DNA from: an uncultured bacterium
GTDB taxonomy: Bacteria; Armatimonadota; HRBIN16
Assembly: GCA_937132045.1 (NCBI GenBank)
Contig: CAKZNX010000069.1
Location: forward strand, 1-42,445
Length of the DNA: 42,445 nucleotides
Direction of reading: 5' to 3'
The position numbers and the translations under genes are program-made. Below, in pieces: positions 25,986 through 34,839 of this stretch; positions within the stretch are counted from its first letter, which is position 1, and the number at the start of each line of letters is the position of its first letter. The notes beneath the pieces are model-generated. The model did not search any database, was not told where the DNA came from, and worked only from the letters and a program-made list of their open reading frames with translations.

Positions 25986-26105
25986 ACAGAAGGAAACGCC
26001 CCCGCGATTGGCGCTGGCAGATGGCGTGCTGTCCCGGGCAGGAGAAAGGAGGGGCGCATCGCGAACAGGGAAAGCGTCCACCCAACTGTTCAACGGAGGA
26101 GGAGT

Positions 26106-27086
26106 ATGCATCGACTGGTTATCACCTTCACTCTGCTGGCAGGAGTGCTTTTGCTGTTCTCCGCCTGCGCGAAGCGTCAGGAGGCGTCGGGTCCTGCTCC
26201 GTCCGCGAAGCTGCGCATCGCGGTGGTGCCCAAGGGCACCGCACATTCGTTCTGGCTGACCGTGAAGGCGGGCGCGGAACAGGCAGGACAGGAAGAGGGC
26301 GTGCAGATTCTGTGGAAAGGTCCTGCGGAAGAGACCGACGTGGAGGGTCAGCAGCGCATTCTGGAGGACTTCATCAACCAGAAGGTCGACGCAATTGTGA
26401 TGGCGGCTTGTGACGCCGACGGAATGGTACCTATTGTCAAGCAGGCAATGGATGCCGGTATTCCGGTGATTACCATCGACTCGGGGGTGAATTCCGACCT
26501 TCCGCTCAGCTTCGTGGCAACCGACAATGTCGCCGCGGCGGCGAAGGCAGCGGAGGTGCTGTGCGAGCTGGTTGGTGGAAAGGGCAAGGTCGGTATGGTC
26601 CCCTTCATCAAAGGGGCTGCCTCCTCGGAACAGCGCGAGCAGGGCTTCCGCGAGGGCATCAAAAACTGCACCGGCGTGACGCTGGGACCGGTTCTCTATT
26701 CGCAAAGCCAGGTGGAGCGAGCGATGCAGGTGACCGAGGACATGCTGACCGCCAATCCCGACCTGGTGGGCATCTTTGCCGCGAACGAACCGGGTGCAGT
26801 GGGCGCAGCGACAGTGCTGGAACAGCGCGAGCTGGCGGGCAAGGTGAAGCTGGTAGCCTTCGATGCGGCGCAGCCGGAAATCGACGCCCTCAGGCGAGGC
26901 ACCATTCAGGCGCTCATCGTGCAGAACCCCTTCAAGATGGGCTATGAGGGAGTGAAGCTGGCCGTGCAGGCAGTGAAAGGCGATCGCGCCAGCATCCCGA
27001 AGCGCGTGGATACCGGCGTAACGGTGGTCACGCGGGACAATCTGGACACCCCTGAAGTGCAGGAGCTCCTGAAAGAGCGCAGATAG
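26106..27086 (+). CDS. Sugar ABC transporter substrate-binding lipoprotein (RbsB-like)
   Basis: ATG 26106 follows GGAGGAGGAG; 326 residues. The signal ends in LLFSAC, with the lipid-anchored Cys near residue 20. The Peripla_BP_4 fold is evident: LRIAVVPKGTAHSFWLTVKAGAEQAGQEEGVQILWKGP, VDAIVMAACDADGMVPIVKQAMDAGIPVITIDSG, FVATDNVAAAAKAAEVL, EQREQGFREGI, GIFAANEPGAVGAATVL, VKLVAFDAAQPEIDALRRGTIQALIVQNPFKMGYEGVKLAV. It should bind a pentose, hexose or related ligand. No permease or ATPase gene is adjacent, so partners must lie elsewhere. The 120-base upstream gap holds only the ribosome site and no clear structure. Confidence 0.9.
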   Translation: MHRLVITFTLLAGVLLLFSACAKRQEASGPAPSAKLRIAVVPKGTAHSFWLTVKAGAEQAGQEEGVQILWKGPAEETDVEGQQRILEDFINQKVDAIVMAACDADGMVPIVKQAMDAGIPVITIDSGVNSDLPLSFVATDNVAAAAKAAEVLCELVGGKGKVGMVPFIKGAASSEQREQGFREGIKNCTGVTLGPVLYSQSQVERAMQVTEDMLTANPDLVGIFAANEPGAVGAATVLEQRELAGKVKLVAFDAAQPEIDALRRGTIQALIVQNPFKMGYEGVKLAVQAVKGDRASIPKRVDTGVTVVTRDNLDTPEVQELLKERR

Positions 27087-27095
27087 AGCAGCCGG

Positions 27096-28304
27096 ATGGT
27101 CAGCGTTGAACGGATAGAGGAGGCACGTCGGGCGGCACAGGGAATCGTTCAGCATACGCCCCTGTTCCCTGCCCGCATGTTGAGTGAGCTGGCGGGGGTG
27201 CCGGTGTGGCTGAAGGTGGAGAGTTTCCAGCGCACCGGCTCCTTCAAGATACGGGGCGCCTATGAGTTCCTGCGCCGCCTGCCGGAGTCGGTGCGGGCGC
27301 GCGGGGTGGTCACCGGTTCGGCGGGAAACCATGCGCAGGGCCTGGCGCTCGCTGCGAAGATGTTCGGCGTGCCAGCTACCATCTTCATGCCGGTGTTTGG
27401 TTCCATCGCCAAGATGCAGGCGGCAAAGGGGTATGGAGCGCAGGTCATTCTGCAGGGCGAGGGCTTTGCCGAGGCGGTGGAGGCGGCACAACGCTATGCG
27501 CAGGAGACGGGCGCGACCTACGTCCCCGCCTACGACCACGACGACATCATCTGCGGGCAGGGCACCTGCGGGCTGGAGATTCTGGAAGACCTGCCGGAGG
27601 TGGAGCAGATTGTGGTGCCGGTGGGTGGCGGAGGGCTTTTCTCCGGCATCGCGGCGGCGGTGAAGGCGCGCAAGCCCGATGTGTCGCTGATCGGAGTTCA
27701 ATCCGAGGGAGCGGATACGGCAGTGCGCTCATGGCGGGAGGGCAGACTGGTGAGCGATCCGGTGGTTCGTTACACTCTTGCCGACGGCATCGCGGTGAAA
27801 ACGCCAACCGAGCGAACTTTCGAGTACATCCGGCACTATGCTGACGAAATGGTAACGGTGGACGACCGCAGCATCGCGCGAGCAGTACTCTGGCTGATGG
27901 AGCGCAAGAAAGTGGTGGTAGAGGGCGCTGGAGCCGTCGGGGTGGCGGCGGTACAGAGCGGACGGGTGCGCCTGCACGGGACAACGGTGATCGTGGTCTC
28001 GGGCGGAAACATCGACACCAAGACCCTGTCCGACCTGATCGAACGGGAGATGCTGCAAGCCAGCCGGTACTACCAGTTCTTCACTGCCGTGCCCGATCGC
28101 CCGGGCGGTCTGGCGGCGCTGTTGCAGCTGGTGGCTCAGGCGCAGGGCAACATTATGACGGTCCACCACAACAGGATACACCCCTCCGTGCCGCACGGAT
28201 GGACGGGGGTAGAGCTGCTGCTGGAGGTGCGCGACGCCGAACACATCGCACAGATACACAGTGTCCTGCGCGCCGCGGGCTACGAGGTGAGGGTACTGGC
28301 ATGA
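27096..28304 (+). CDS. ilvA: Threonine ammonia-lyase with C-terminal ACT domain
   Basis: ATG 9 bases after the binding-protein gene; 402 residues. The PLP fold-type II motifs are intact: QRTGSFKIRGAYEFL (Schiff-base Lys), GSAGNHAQGLALAA, PVGGGGLFSGIAAAVK and VVVSGGNIDTKTLSDLIE. Residues about 325-402 form an ACT domain (FFTAVPDRPGGLAALLQLVAQAQGNIMTVHHNR). This is the short, single-ACT form, which can be catabolic (TdcB-like) or biosynthetic. It turns threonine into 2-oxobutanoate and ammonia. No other isoleucine-pathway genes are nearby, so the direction cannot be settled. Its stop overlaps the next start. Confidence 0.94.
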   Translation: MVSVERIEEARRAAQGIVQHTPLFPARMLSELAGVPVWLKVESFQRTGSFKIRGAYEFLRRLPESVRARGVVTGSAGNHAQGLALAAKMFGVPATIFMPVFGSIAKMQAAKGYGAQVILQGEGFAEAVEAAQRYAQETGATYVPAYDHDDIICGQGTCGLEILEDLPEVEQIVVPVGGGGLFSGIAAAVKARKPDVSLIGVQSEGADTAVRSWREGRLVSDPVVRYTLADGIAVKTPTERTFEYIRHYADEMVTVDDRSIARAVLWLMERKKVVVEGAGAVGVAAVQSGRVRLHGTTVIVVSGGNIDTKTLSDLIEREMLQASRYYQFFTAVPDRPGGLAALLQLVAQAQGNIMTVHHNRIHPSVPHGWTGVELLLEVRDAEHIAQIHSVLRAAGYEVRVLA

Positions 28305-29098
28305 GAATGCTCTATGGAGCCGTCGCTGTATTCGCGGTGTTGCTGTCGATTCAGCCCGCGTGGGCGCAGGAGTGGCAGGTTCGCCGGCGGGGGACGATAC
28401 TGGAGATTGGCTACGGCAGCGGAACGAACTATCCCCAGTATGCCGCCCTGCATCTGGATAGCAGTTACTTCCGCATGGTGTACTCTACGCAGGCGGGGTG
28501 GGGCACCTCCGTGATCCTGATGCCTGCGTTCTGGTCACAGGGCAGGTACTATCAGGGTGCTCCCGTCACCGCGACGTGGCGTACAGAGGGCAAAGAGCTG
28601 GTGCTGTCCCTGTCGGGTGATATCTCCTCCCTGCGCGTGTCGCTGGAGGTGAGACTGCAACCGCCCGATGGGATGAGCTTTGTGGCGCGGGTGCGCACTG
28701 TATCTGTCACCGGAACCGTTCCGCTGGACAACCGTCCGGGCGAGGCGTTCAAGCCAGTTATGCTCTCCTCCATGCGCATCTCTGCCACACAGTGGGACGC
28801 ACGCGCTGCCTACACCGGAACCCGACTGGTGAACCTGCCTTCCAGTGGCTGGGTGCTGAACCCGCCGGTGACGGTTGGGCGCTTCGGGCTGATCGGCGGC
28901 ACCTCCAGCTGGAAGACGAACGCTCCCACCATGGAGGTGGTGCTGAGGCAACCGCGCTCTTTGCAGGTTACCGGTTGGATCACTTTCAGTACCAATCCCA
29001 ACGACGACAACGTGGGTTTCTGGGCAGCGTCTGCCCAGCTGCTGCGTTCGTGGCAGTACACGCTCCGATGCACTGCCACCCATCCACTTGGAAGATAG
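28301..29098 (+). CDS. Secreted protein of unknown function
   Basis: The track start (28199) lies in ilvA. ATG 28301 overlaps the ilvA TGA (ATGA) and starts a signal peptide (MRMLYGAVAVFAVLLSIQPAWA); 265 residues. The mature part looks all-beta (LEIGYGSGTNYPQYAALHLDSSYFRMVYS, VILMPAFWSQGRYYQGAPVTATWRTEGKELVLSLSGDISSLRVSLEVRL, PRSLQVTGWITFSTNPNDDNVGFWAASAQLL), perhaps a carbohydrate-binding or galactose-mutarotase-like sandwich. I do not recognise the family. Coupling of a secreted protein to threonine deaminase is odd and may only reflect gene packing. Confidence 0.68.
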   Translation: MRMLYGAVAVFAVLLSIQPAWAQEWQVRRRGTILEIGYGSGTNYPQYAALHLDSSYFRMVYSTQAGWGTSVILMPAFWSQGRYYQGAPVTATWRTEGKELVLSLSGDISSLRVSLEVRLQPPDGMSFVARVRTVSVTGTVPLDNRPGEAFKPVMLSSMRISATQWDARAAYTGTRLVNLPSSGWVLNPPVTVGRFGLIGGTSSWKTNAPTMEVVLRQPRSLQVTGWITFSTNPNDDNVGFWAASAQLLRSWQYTLRCTATHPLGR

Positions 29099-29101
29099 AC
29101 G

Positions 29102-31141
29102 CTACCGCGTCGCCTGCAGTCGTATTTGAGCGGCTCGCAGATTGACCTCTCGCATCCGGCGAAGCATCTCCCATTTGGGACGGTCGCAGAAATCCACCAG
29201 CCCGAAGGCGAAGTGCTCGCCGATTACCAGCATGTTGCCCCTGCCGGGACCGCGCCCTGTGAGTGGCTGGTCGCGATACTGGAACCACATCACCCCCACG
29301 CAGGCAGGATGACGTGCGGCGTCGGTCACCCAGCGACGATACAGTTCGCCCGATTCCGCCTCGTCCTTCGCCCAGGTGGGATATCTGCCGTAGGCACGTG
29401 CGCCGTCGTACCACGCGGGAAACGAGAACTCCCCGCACAGAACGGGCTTGTCGATGCGCTCGATGAGCCGTTTCATCCACTCGTCGGCGAAGTCGGGGGC
29501 GTAGCGGTCGTAGCCCAGCACGTCGCAATGGCGTGCACTCAGCGTCCAGTCTTCTTCGTTTTCCCACCAGCCCGGCACGATCCAGAAGCCGAAGTACAGA
29601 TGGTTGGGGTCGAGCTCCTTGACCGTGCGGTAGACCCAGCTGTAGTAGCGTTCGGCATAGTAGCGACGGAGTGGTTCGATATCCTCGTCGCGAGGCGTAA
29701 GAGTCGCGCTATACAGGGCGCTTCGGTCACGCGCGTCCACCCTCCACGCTCGCGCCATTTCGGAAATCTGGTTTCTGTACAGGTTTTCCAATGCATAGTC
29801 TATCAGGGCGCGTTTGCCGGCGGGCGCACCCGGCAGGCGAAGTATCTGTGCAATCTCGTCGCGAGTGAAAATCTCGTCATACTCGTTGCCGAGCGACCAT
29901 CCCAGCACCCAGGGGCTGTTGCGGAACGGCTCGATTTGCCGGCGCAGGTGTTCACGCAGCTGTGCCTGTACCGCCGGGTCAAAGATGTCGGGGTGGCGTA
30001 CCAGGTTGGGGATTTCCCATCGTCCGAGCACCGGCGCGAAGGGAAAGCCGTCAATCCGGTCCCATTTGCCGCCGCCAGAAAACCCCCATGTAAGCAACCT
30101 TTGCTTTGCAAGTTGTATACTTTGTGCCTTCCAGTCCTCGCCGAAGCGGCGCATCAGGTTCACTGCGTGCAGGCACACGTAGTCGGTATTGGCACGTTCG
30201 CCCCACACGTCCTTGCGCCATACCTCAGCGGTCCTACCCTCTCTGGGGGGAAGCCACTCGAACACGGCTTCGCGTTCCGAGACAGGGGTCATTTCCCATG
30301 TCAATGCGGGCACGGAGCATACGCCCACGTAGAAACACGGGTTGCCCTCCGGGGTGATGAGCCACCAGTTTCTTCCCCTGCGCACCACGCGGTAGAAACC
30401 GGTAGCCTGCTCGCGCCAGCCTGCCTTCAGGTAGCCACCGTAGGGGTCAAAGTCGCGCGGAAGCCCCCACTGCGCCAGAGTGCGTTTCTCCTCCTCGAGA
30501 CTGCGTCGCAGGTCGTCGTCGGTTTGCACCCTGTTCGGGGAGCGTACATAGCGACATTGCCCGAAGCGGTCGATGTAGGGCTGGTAGCGCTTCCAGTCGG
30601 GCATGGGCACCAAACGGAAATTAGCCTCGATGTTCAGGGGAAGGTCCACCGCGAATGGAGTCCGCCGGATGGGTTTGCCCCACAGGGTTTCTATATTGAA
30701 CATTCGCACAGGTTCGGGAATGTCTTCGCGCGTCTCCAGTGAGAACTCCTGCTGGCTTCGCCTGCCCATGGTGATGCTTACGCGGTGGCGAGTCGGGCGA
30801 TAGTTCGTCTGTCCGCTGGCGAATGAGGGCACAGTTGCCACTTCCAGGGAGCCTCCGTGAGGAGCAAACCTGCCCTCGCTCTTGCCCAGAAGCGTGTTGT
30901 TCAGCCACAGTTCCGCTCCCGATGCGGTGATGCGTGCCACGAGGCGATACGGCTTGTTCCACTCCCATTTCGGTGTGGCGACGATGAAACGCCACGAGTT
31001 CCCGTCGGCAACGCCCAGCGCAATCTTTAGCGTCTCCAGAGGGCATACAGGGTCAGGCGTCTCGTTCTCGAAGCTCAGGTAAAAGCCTTTTCTGCCCTGC
31101 CAGTCATGCTGGGAAGCGAAGTAGTAGCGGTGAGCAGCCAT
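29102..31141 (-). CDS. Glycoside hydrolase of clan GH-A type (agarase/beta-galactosidase-like)
   Basis: The track start (31405) is too early; ATG 31141 follows GGGAG and begins MAAHRYYFASQHDWQG; 679 residues. Residues 1-150 form a jelly-roll-like beta domain (FIVATPKWEWNKPYRLVARITASGAELWLNNTLLG). A TIM barrel follows, opened by WWLITPEGNPCFYVGVCSV. SWVLGWSLGNEYDE would carry the acid/base Glu and VLCGEFSFPAW the nucleophile Glu, the GH-A pair. WAKDEAESGELYRRWVTDAARHPACVGVMWFQYRDQP is typical of agarase and GH42-like enzymes. No signal peptide is seen. The substrate is unknown; agarase-like architecture does not prove agar cleavage. Confidence 0.82.
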   Translation of the reverse strand: MAAHRYYFASQHDWQGRKGFYLSFENETPDPVCPLETLKIALGVADGNSWRFIVATPKWEWNKPYRLVARITASGAELWLNNTLLGKSEGRFAPHGGSLEVATVPSFASGQTNYRPTRHRVSITMGRRSQQEFSLETREDIPEPVRMFNIETLWGKPIRRTPFAVDLPLNIEANFRLVPMPDWKRYQPYIDRFGQCRYVRSPNRVQTDDDLRRSLEEEKRTLAQWGLPRDFDPYGGYLKAGWREQATGFYRVVRRGRNWWLITPEGNPCFYVGVCSVPALTWEMTPVSEREAVFEWLPPREGRTAEVWRKDVWGERANTDYVCLHAVNLMRRFGEDWKAQSIQLAKQRLLTWGFSGGGKWDRIDGFPFAPVLGRWEIPNLVRHPDIFDPAVQAQLREHLRRQIEPFRNSPWVLGWSLGNEYDEIFTRDEIAQILRLPGAPAGKRALIDYALENLYRNQISEMARAWRVDARDRSALYSATLTPRDEDIEPLRRYYAERYYSWVYRTVKELDPNHLYFGFWIVPGWWENEEDWTLSARHCDVLGYDRYAPDFADEWMKRLIERIDKPVLCGEFSFPAWYDGARAYGRYPTWAKDEAESGELYRRWVTDAARHPACVGVMWFQYRDQPLTGRGPGRGNMLVIGEHFAFGLVDFCDRPKWEMLRRMREVNLRAAQIRLQATR

Positions 31142-31232
31142 CTCCGTTCTCCCTTCAGGTAATTCTACGGGCTGAGTTAGATGCAGTCGCGTCGCTTTCC
31201 TGCCGATAATAAGCGGTGAGGAGGTTGGTAGC

Positions 31233-31658
31233 ATGGGGTATCCGGTGCAGCGTATTACCATCACGGGCATCGACATAGACAGCGTGGAGAAAGATCCCTC
31301 GTTCGCCACAGCGTACGCCTTCACCATGCAATTGTCGGAGGCGCCCAACGAGGCGTGGACGCTCGCCTTCAGCGAGGAATGGAAAGCAATCATCGCCGCA
31401 CGCAAACTGCAGCTCGATGTCGTGGGCGACCGTCTTCGCTGTATTGTGTCGGAGGGCGATGACCTGCGCCGGGTGGTGCGGTTCGCTTACGAGTTCGTGG
31501 AGCGCATCAACCAGCGGGTTCCGCACTACTGCGCCCAGCTGGAGCAACGTGACCGGCGCGAGCAGGCGTACCGCCGCGAGGTGGAGGAGCATATCGCATA
31601 CCTGCGTGCACGCTTGCAGGCACTTGTTGAGGAGTTTGAGGGCAACAAGGCGGCGTAG
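31233..31658 (+). CDS. Small coiled-coil protein of unknown function upstream of fliD
   Basis: ATG 31233 behind GAGGAGG; 141 residues. Residues 1-75 are a mixed alpha/beta part (QRITITGIDIDSVEKDPSFATAYAFTMQLSEAPNEAWTLAFSEEWKAIIAARKLQLDVVGDRLRCIV). Residues about 95-137 are a strongly charged coiled coil (LEQRDRREQAYRREVEEHIAYLRARLQALVEEFEG). No signal or membrane segment is present. It lies 34 bases upstream of fliD in the same direction, so it may be a flagellar accessory protein. I do not recognise the family. Confidence 0.72.
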   Translation: MGYPVQRITITGIDIDSVEKDPSFATAYAFTMQLSEAPNEAWTLAFSEEWKAIIAARKLQLDVVGDRLRCIVSEGDDLRRVVRFAYEFVERINQRVPHYCAQLEQRDRREQAYRREVEEHIAYLRARLQALVEEFEGNKAA

Positions 31659-31692
31659 TGATGAAGCATAGCGCAACAAGGGAAAGGCAGGT

Positions 31693-33978
31693 GTGGGGAC
31701 GTTGAGCACGAGCGGTATCAACTTCTCTGGTCTCATCTCCGGCATGGACACCGAGGGGCTGATCCAGCAGATCATCAAGGTGGAGAGCCGGCGCAAGACC
31801 ATCTGGGCGACACAGCAGTCGCAGCTCACCCAGCGGCTTTCTGGACTGCAGGCGCTTCAGGCGCAGTTGCTGGGGTTTCAGTCCGCCATTTCTCAGGTAA
31901 CCATTCAGTCTGCGTTCAAAGCGGTCAGCGCTACCAGCAGTGCCGAGAGCGTGGCTCGCGTGAGCGTCTCCACCGATGCGGTACCAGGAACCTACCTGCT
32001 GGAGGTGTCGCAGCTCGCCACCAACCACAAGATTGCCACCACCGCCCGCACCTCCGCCGATGACGCACTGGGGTTAGACGGTTCGTTTATCGTCAACGGC
32101 AAGCAGGTGACCGTCGTTGCCAGCGACAACCTGCGCGACATCGCCGCCCGTATCAACAACGCCAAGGCAGGCGTCACCGCGTCGGTGCTGAGCGCGAGCA
32201 GTGGTGAGCATTATCTCGTGCTGACGGCGCACAACACCGGTAAAGCGAACGCCATCAGCCTGAACGACCTGGGCTCCGGCAATGTTTTGCAGTCGCTGGG
32301 GCTGGTCAATACCACCACCACACTGAAGAACCCCATCACCAACGGCGCGCAGTCCGACAAATTCGCCGATACCAGCACCGCTATCGGCACGCTGATGACG
32401 CTGAGCAACGCGCCATCAGGTACGATACGGATCAACGGCGTGGATGTCGCTATCGACCTCGCAACCGACTCGCTGAACGCGATTGCCAGCAAGATCAACG
32501 ACGCTGGCGCCGGGGTCACCGCCTCAGTTGTCACAGTGAACGACAATGGCACCACCAGGTACCGACTGAGCATTACCGGTAGCAGTACACCTGCCTTCAC
32601 CGACGACCAGCACATTCTCGAGACACTGGGCATCCTGAAATCAGGCTACGGTAATGAGCTGGTGCAGGCAAAGGACGCACAGTTCAAGATTGACAACATG
32701 AGCCTCACCAGCAGCACCAACGTGTTGACCAACATCGTGCAGGGCGTTGCCATCACCCTGACGGACGCAGACGCTACCAGCCCCAAAAAGACTACCATCA
32801 CCATCACGCGCGATACCGGTAGCATTAAGAGCGCTATTGAGGGATTTGTGAAGGCGTACAACGACACCGTCGACCTGATCAAGAAGTACGACTACTTTGA
32901 CAAGGAAACCTACGACACCGGACCGCTGTTCGGCAACCCCACTGTCAACGCGCTAAAGTCGGAGCTGATGGGACTGCTGTCTGACACCGTCGCAGGTACC
33001 CCGTCAGATATGAGCATGCTGGCACAGGTGGGTATCACACTGGACCCATCACGCTCGGGCAAGCTGCTGCTGAAGAGCACCGAGCTGGAAGAGGCTCTGA
33101 ACAATCGGCTGGCGGACGTGGAGAGGATTTTCCGGGTGGTGGGTTCCACCAGCGACCCGCGCCTGACATACGTCATCGCGACCAGCAAGACGAAAGCCAC
33201 CGGCGTGCCGTTGACGGTGGAAATCACACAGGTGGCAACGCAAGCACGGGCGGTGGCAACAGTTGCGCAGACGCAAGCAAGCGCCACGGCAGAGCGCCTG
33301 ACCTTCAGCGGTGGAATATTCGGGAGCAATGAGTACAGCATCACCCTGAACGCAGGCAACACCATCGACGACACCATCGCTCAGATAAACTCGGATGCCA
33401 ATCTGGCGCGATACCTTGTGGCGTCCAAAGACGAGAACGGGCACCTGGTGTTGACCTCCAGGCAGTACGGCTCTCGCGCAGCGTTCAACGTGGTGAGCAA
33501 CCAGGAAGCTGCCGGTAACAACAGCGGTATCGGCACTACGCGCCTGGAAGTGCAGGGGCAGACCGTGGCTGGCACCATCAATGGCGAGCCAGCGACAGGC
33601 GATGGACAGTTCCTTACTGGCAACGCTGGAAACGCCACTACGGACGGCTTGCAGGTGCGAGTGACTGCCACCACGACAGGCATCATCGGCACCGTGACGG
33701 TCACACGGGGCATAGCAGACCAGGTGTTCCAGATGATCCAGCGGTTTACCGACTCGATTAACGGAGCACTGACGGATGAGACGAAGACCATCCAGCAGCA
33801 AATCGACGAGATCAAGGGGCGCATATCGGCGTTTGATGAAGCGATGCAGCGCAGGGCGGAGTTCTTGCGGGCGCAGTTCACCCGCATGGAGTCTGCTCTG
33901 AACAAGATGCGGAACGAATCGATGCGTTTAGCCGCCGTTTTGGGACAGGGCAATCTGTTCAGTAATCTGGGTGCTTAG
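31693..33978 (+). CDS. fliD: Flagellar filament cap protein FliD
   Basis: The start is GTG 31693, with TTG 31702 as an alternative; 761 residues, longer than the usual 450-700. The FliD N-terminal domain (STSGINFSGLISGMDTEGLIQQIIKVESRRKTIWATQQSQLTQRLSGLQALQAQL) and the C-terminal coiled coil (ADQVFQMIQRFTDSINGALTDETKTIQQQIDEIKGRISAFDEAMQRRAEFLRAQFTRMESALNKM) are clear. Between them are at least two hook-IN-type motifs (FIVNGKQVTVVASDNLRDIAARINN and IRINGVDVAIDLATDSLNAIASKIND), which explain the extra length. It caps the growing filament and guides flagellin folding outside the cell. fliS follows. Confidence 0.95.
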   Translation: MGTLSTSGINFSGLISGMDTEGLIQQIIKVESRRKTIWATQQSQLTQRLSGLQALQAQLLGFQSAISQVTIQSAFKAVSATSSAESVARVSVSTDAVPGTYLLEVSQLATNHKIATTARTSADDALGLDGSFIVNGKQVTVVASDNLRDIAARINNAKAGVTASVLSASSGEHYLVLTAHNTGKANAISLNDLGSGNVLQSLGLVNTTTTLKNPITNGAQSDKFADTSTAIGTLMTLSNAPSGTIRINGVDVAIDLATDSLNAIASKINDAGAGVTASVVTVNDNGTTRYRLSITGSSTPAFTDDQHILETLGILKSGYGNELVQAKDAQFKIDNMSLTSSTNVLTNIVQGVAITLTDADATSPKKTTITITRDTGSIKSAIEGFVKAYNDTVDLIKKYDYFDKETYDTGPLFGNPTVNALKSELMGLLSDTVAGTPSDMSMLAQVGITLDPSRSGKLLLKSTELEEALNNRLADVERIFRVVGSTSDPRLTYVIATSKTKATGVPLTVEITQVATQARAVATVAQTQASATAERLTFSGGIFGSNEYSITLNAGNTIDDTIAQINSDANLARYLVASKDENGHLVLTSRQYGSRAAFNVVSNQEAAGNNSGIGTTRLEVQGQTVAGTINGEPATGDGQFLTGNAGNATTDGLQVRVTATTTGIIGTVTVTRGIADQVFQMIQRFTDSINGALTDETKTIQQQIDEIKGRISAFDEAMQRRAEFLRAQFTRMESALNKMRNESMRLAAVLGQGNLFSNLGA

Positions 33979-33995
33979 GAGAGGACAGGAGTGGT

Positions 33996-34424
33996 ATGGC
34001 GCTGACAAGCCCGTATGACGTGTATCAGCGAATGCAGGTGGACACCGCGTCTCCTGCCAAGCTGGTGGTGATGTTGTATGATGGGGCGATCCGTTTTCTC
34101 AAGCAGGGTCAGGATGCCATGCAAAGGGGAGACAGGGAGAAACAGAATCACTATCTGGTGCGCGCCCAGCGCATCATCGCCGAGCTGACCAGTTCGCTGG
34201 ACGTGGAGGCAGGCGGGGAGATCGCGGTGAACCTGATGGCGCTGTATCAGTTCATGCACGAGCAGCTGGTGCTGGCGAACCTCGAGGACGACCTGCAGAA
34301 AGTGCAGAAGGTGCGCGAGATGCTGGAGAGCCTGCGTGAGGCGTGGGTGCAGGTGGAGGCGATGGCGCGGGAGGCGCTGGGACAGTCTGCCTCGTCGGGA
34401 GCCGAGGTACCACATGCAGCCTGA
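33996..34424 (+). CDS. fliS: Flagellin export chaperone FliS
   Basis: ATG 33996 after AGGAG; 142 residues, 17 bases after fliD. The helical bundle has the family signature NPYDxYQxxxVxTASPxKLVxMLYDGAIRFL (here SPYDVYQRMQVDTASPAKLVVMLYDGAIRFLKQG) and continues with ELTSSLDVEAGGEIAVNLMALYQFMHEQLV. It binds flagellin C-termini in the cytoplasm and prevents early polymerisation. fliD-fliS is the usual order. The last 12 residues overlap nothing conserved and end inside the next gene's start. Confidence 0.95.
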   Translation: MALTSPYDVYQRMQVDTASPAKLVVMLYDGAIRFLKQGQDAMQRGDREKQNHYLVRAQRIIAELTSSLDVEAGGEIAVNLMALYQFMHEQLVLANLEDDLQKVQKVREMLESLREAWVQVEAMAREALGQSASSGAEVPHAA

Positions 34425-34770
34425 CGCTTACTGGCAGAAGTGGCTGGTCACGCATGGCGAGCGGGTGCGCATCCTGCAGGCACTGCAGGAAGAGGCAATT
34501 GCCAGCGAGCAGTGGGATACGCTTCAGCAGTTGTTGCAGGAACAGGAGGAGCTGCTGCGGGATGTATGGCAAGCCGCTCCTCCCGACCTGCCCACTGACG
34601 TGCTTGCCTTCCTGCACGAGGTCAGACAGGAGAACATGCGGCTTCAGCAGAAGCTGGAGGCTCGGCTGAACGCGCTGCGCACGGAGATGGCTGAGGTAAA
34701 CCGGTCACGCAGCGCCCTGCAGTATTACACAGGCACCCCGTCCGGTAGCCTCGAGGACCGCGCGGCGTAA
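34414..34770 (+). CDS. FliT-like flagellar chaperone candidate
   Basis: The track start (34336) lies in fliS. ATG 34414 has GAGG 7 bases upstream and overlaps the fliS end by 11 bases; 118 residues. It is all-helical and Gln/Glu-rich (ERVRILQALQEEAIASEQWDTLQQLLQEQEELLRDVW, FLHEVRQENMRLQQKLEARLNALRTEMAEVNRSRSALQYY). Size, fold and position after fliS match FliT or FlgN-type export chaperones, which hold FliD or FlgK/L before secretion. Sequence similarity alone is weak; the call rests on context. Confidence 0.6.
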   Translation: MQPDAYWQKWLVTHGERVRILQALQEEAIASEQWDTLQQLLQEQEELLRDVWQAAPPDLPTDVLAFLHEVRQENMRLQQKLEARLNALRTEMAEVNRSRSALQYYTGTPSGSLEDRAA

Positions 34771-34839
34771 GTTGCCGCAAGCAGGAAGCACCCCGCCCCC
34801 TACCGAAACATCTTCCACACGAATAGCAGGAGGTGGAGG

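Noticed and set aside
25986-26105. Possible riboswitch upstream of the sugar-binding lipoprotein
   Set aside because: The 120 bases show no conserved aptamer pattern or terminator; only a strong ribosome site is evident.
25779-27701. 640-residue minus-strand ORF
   Set aside because: It is antisense to three well-supported genes (adenosyltransferase, sugar-binding protein, ilvA) and is His/Arg-rich without a recognisable fold.
29126-30742. 538-residue plus-strand ORF
   Set aside because: It lies opposite the GH-A-like hydrolase, whose catalytic motifs and start signals are clear.
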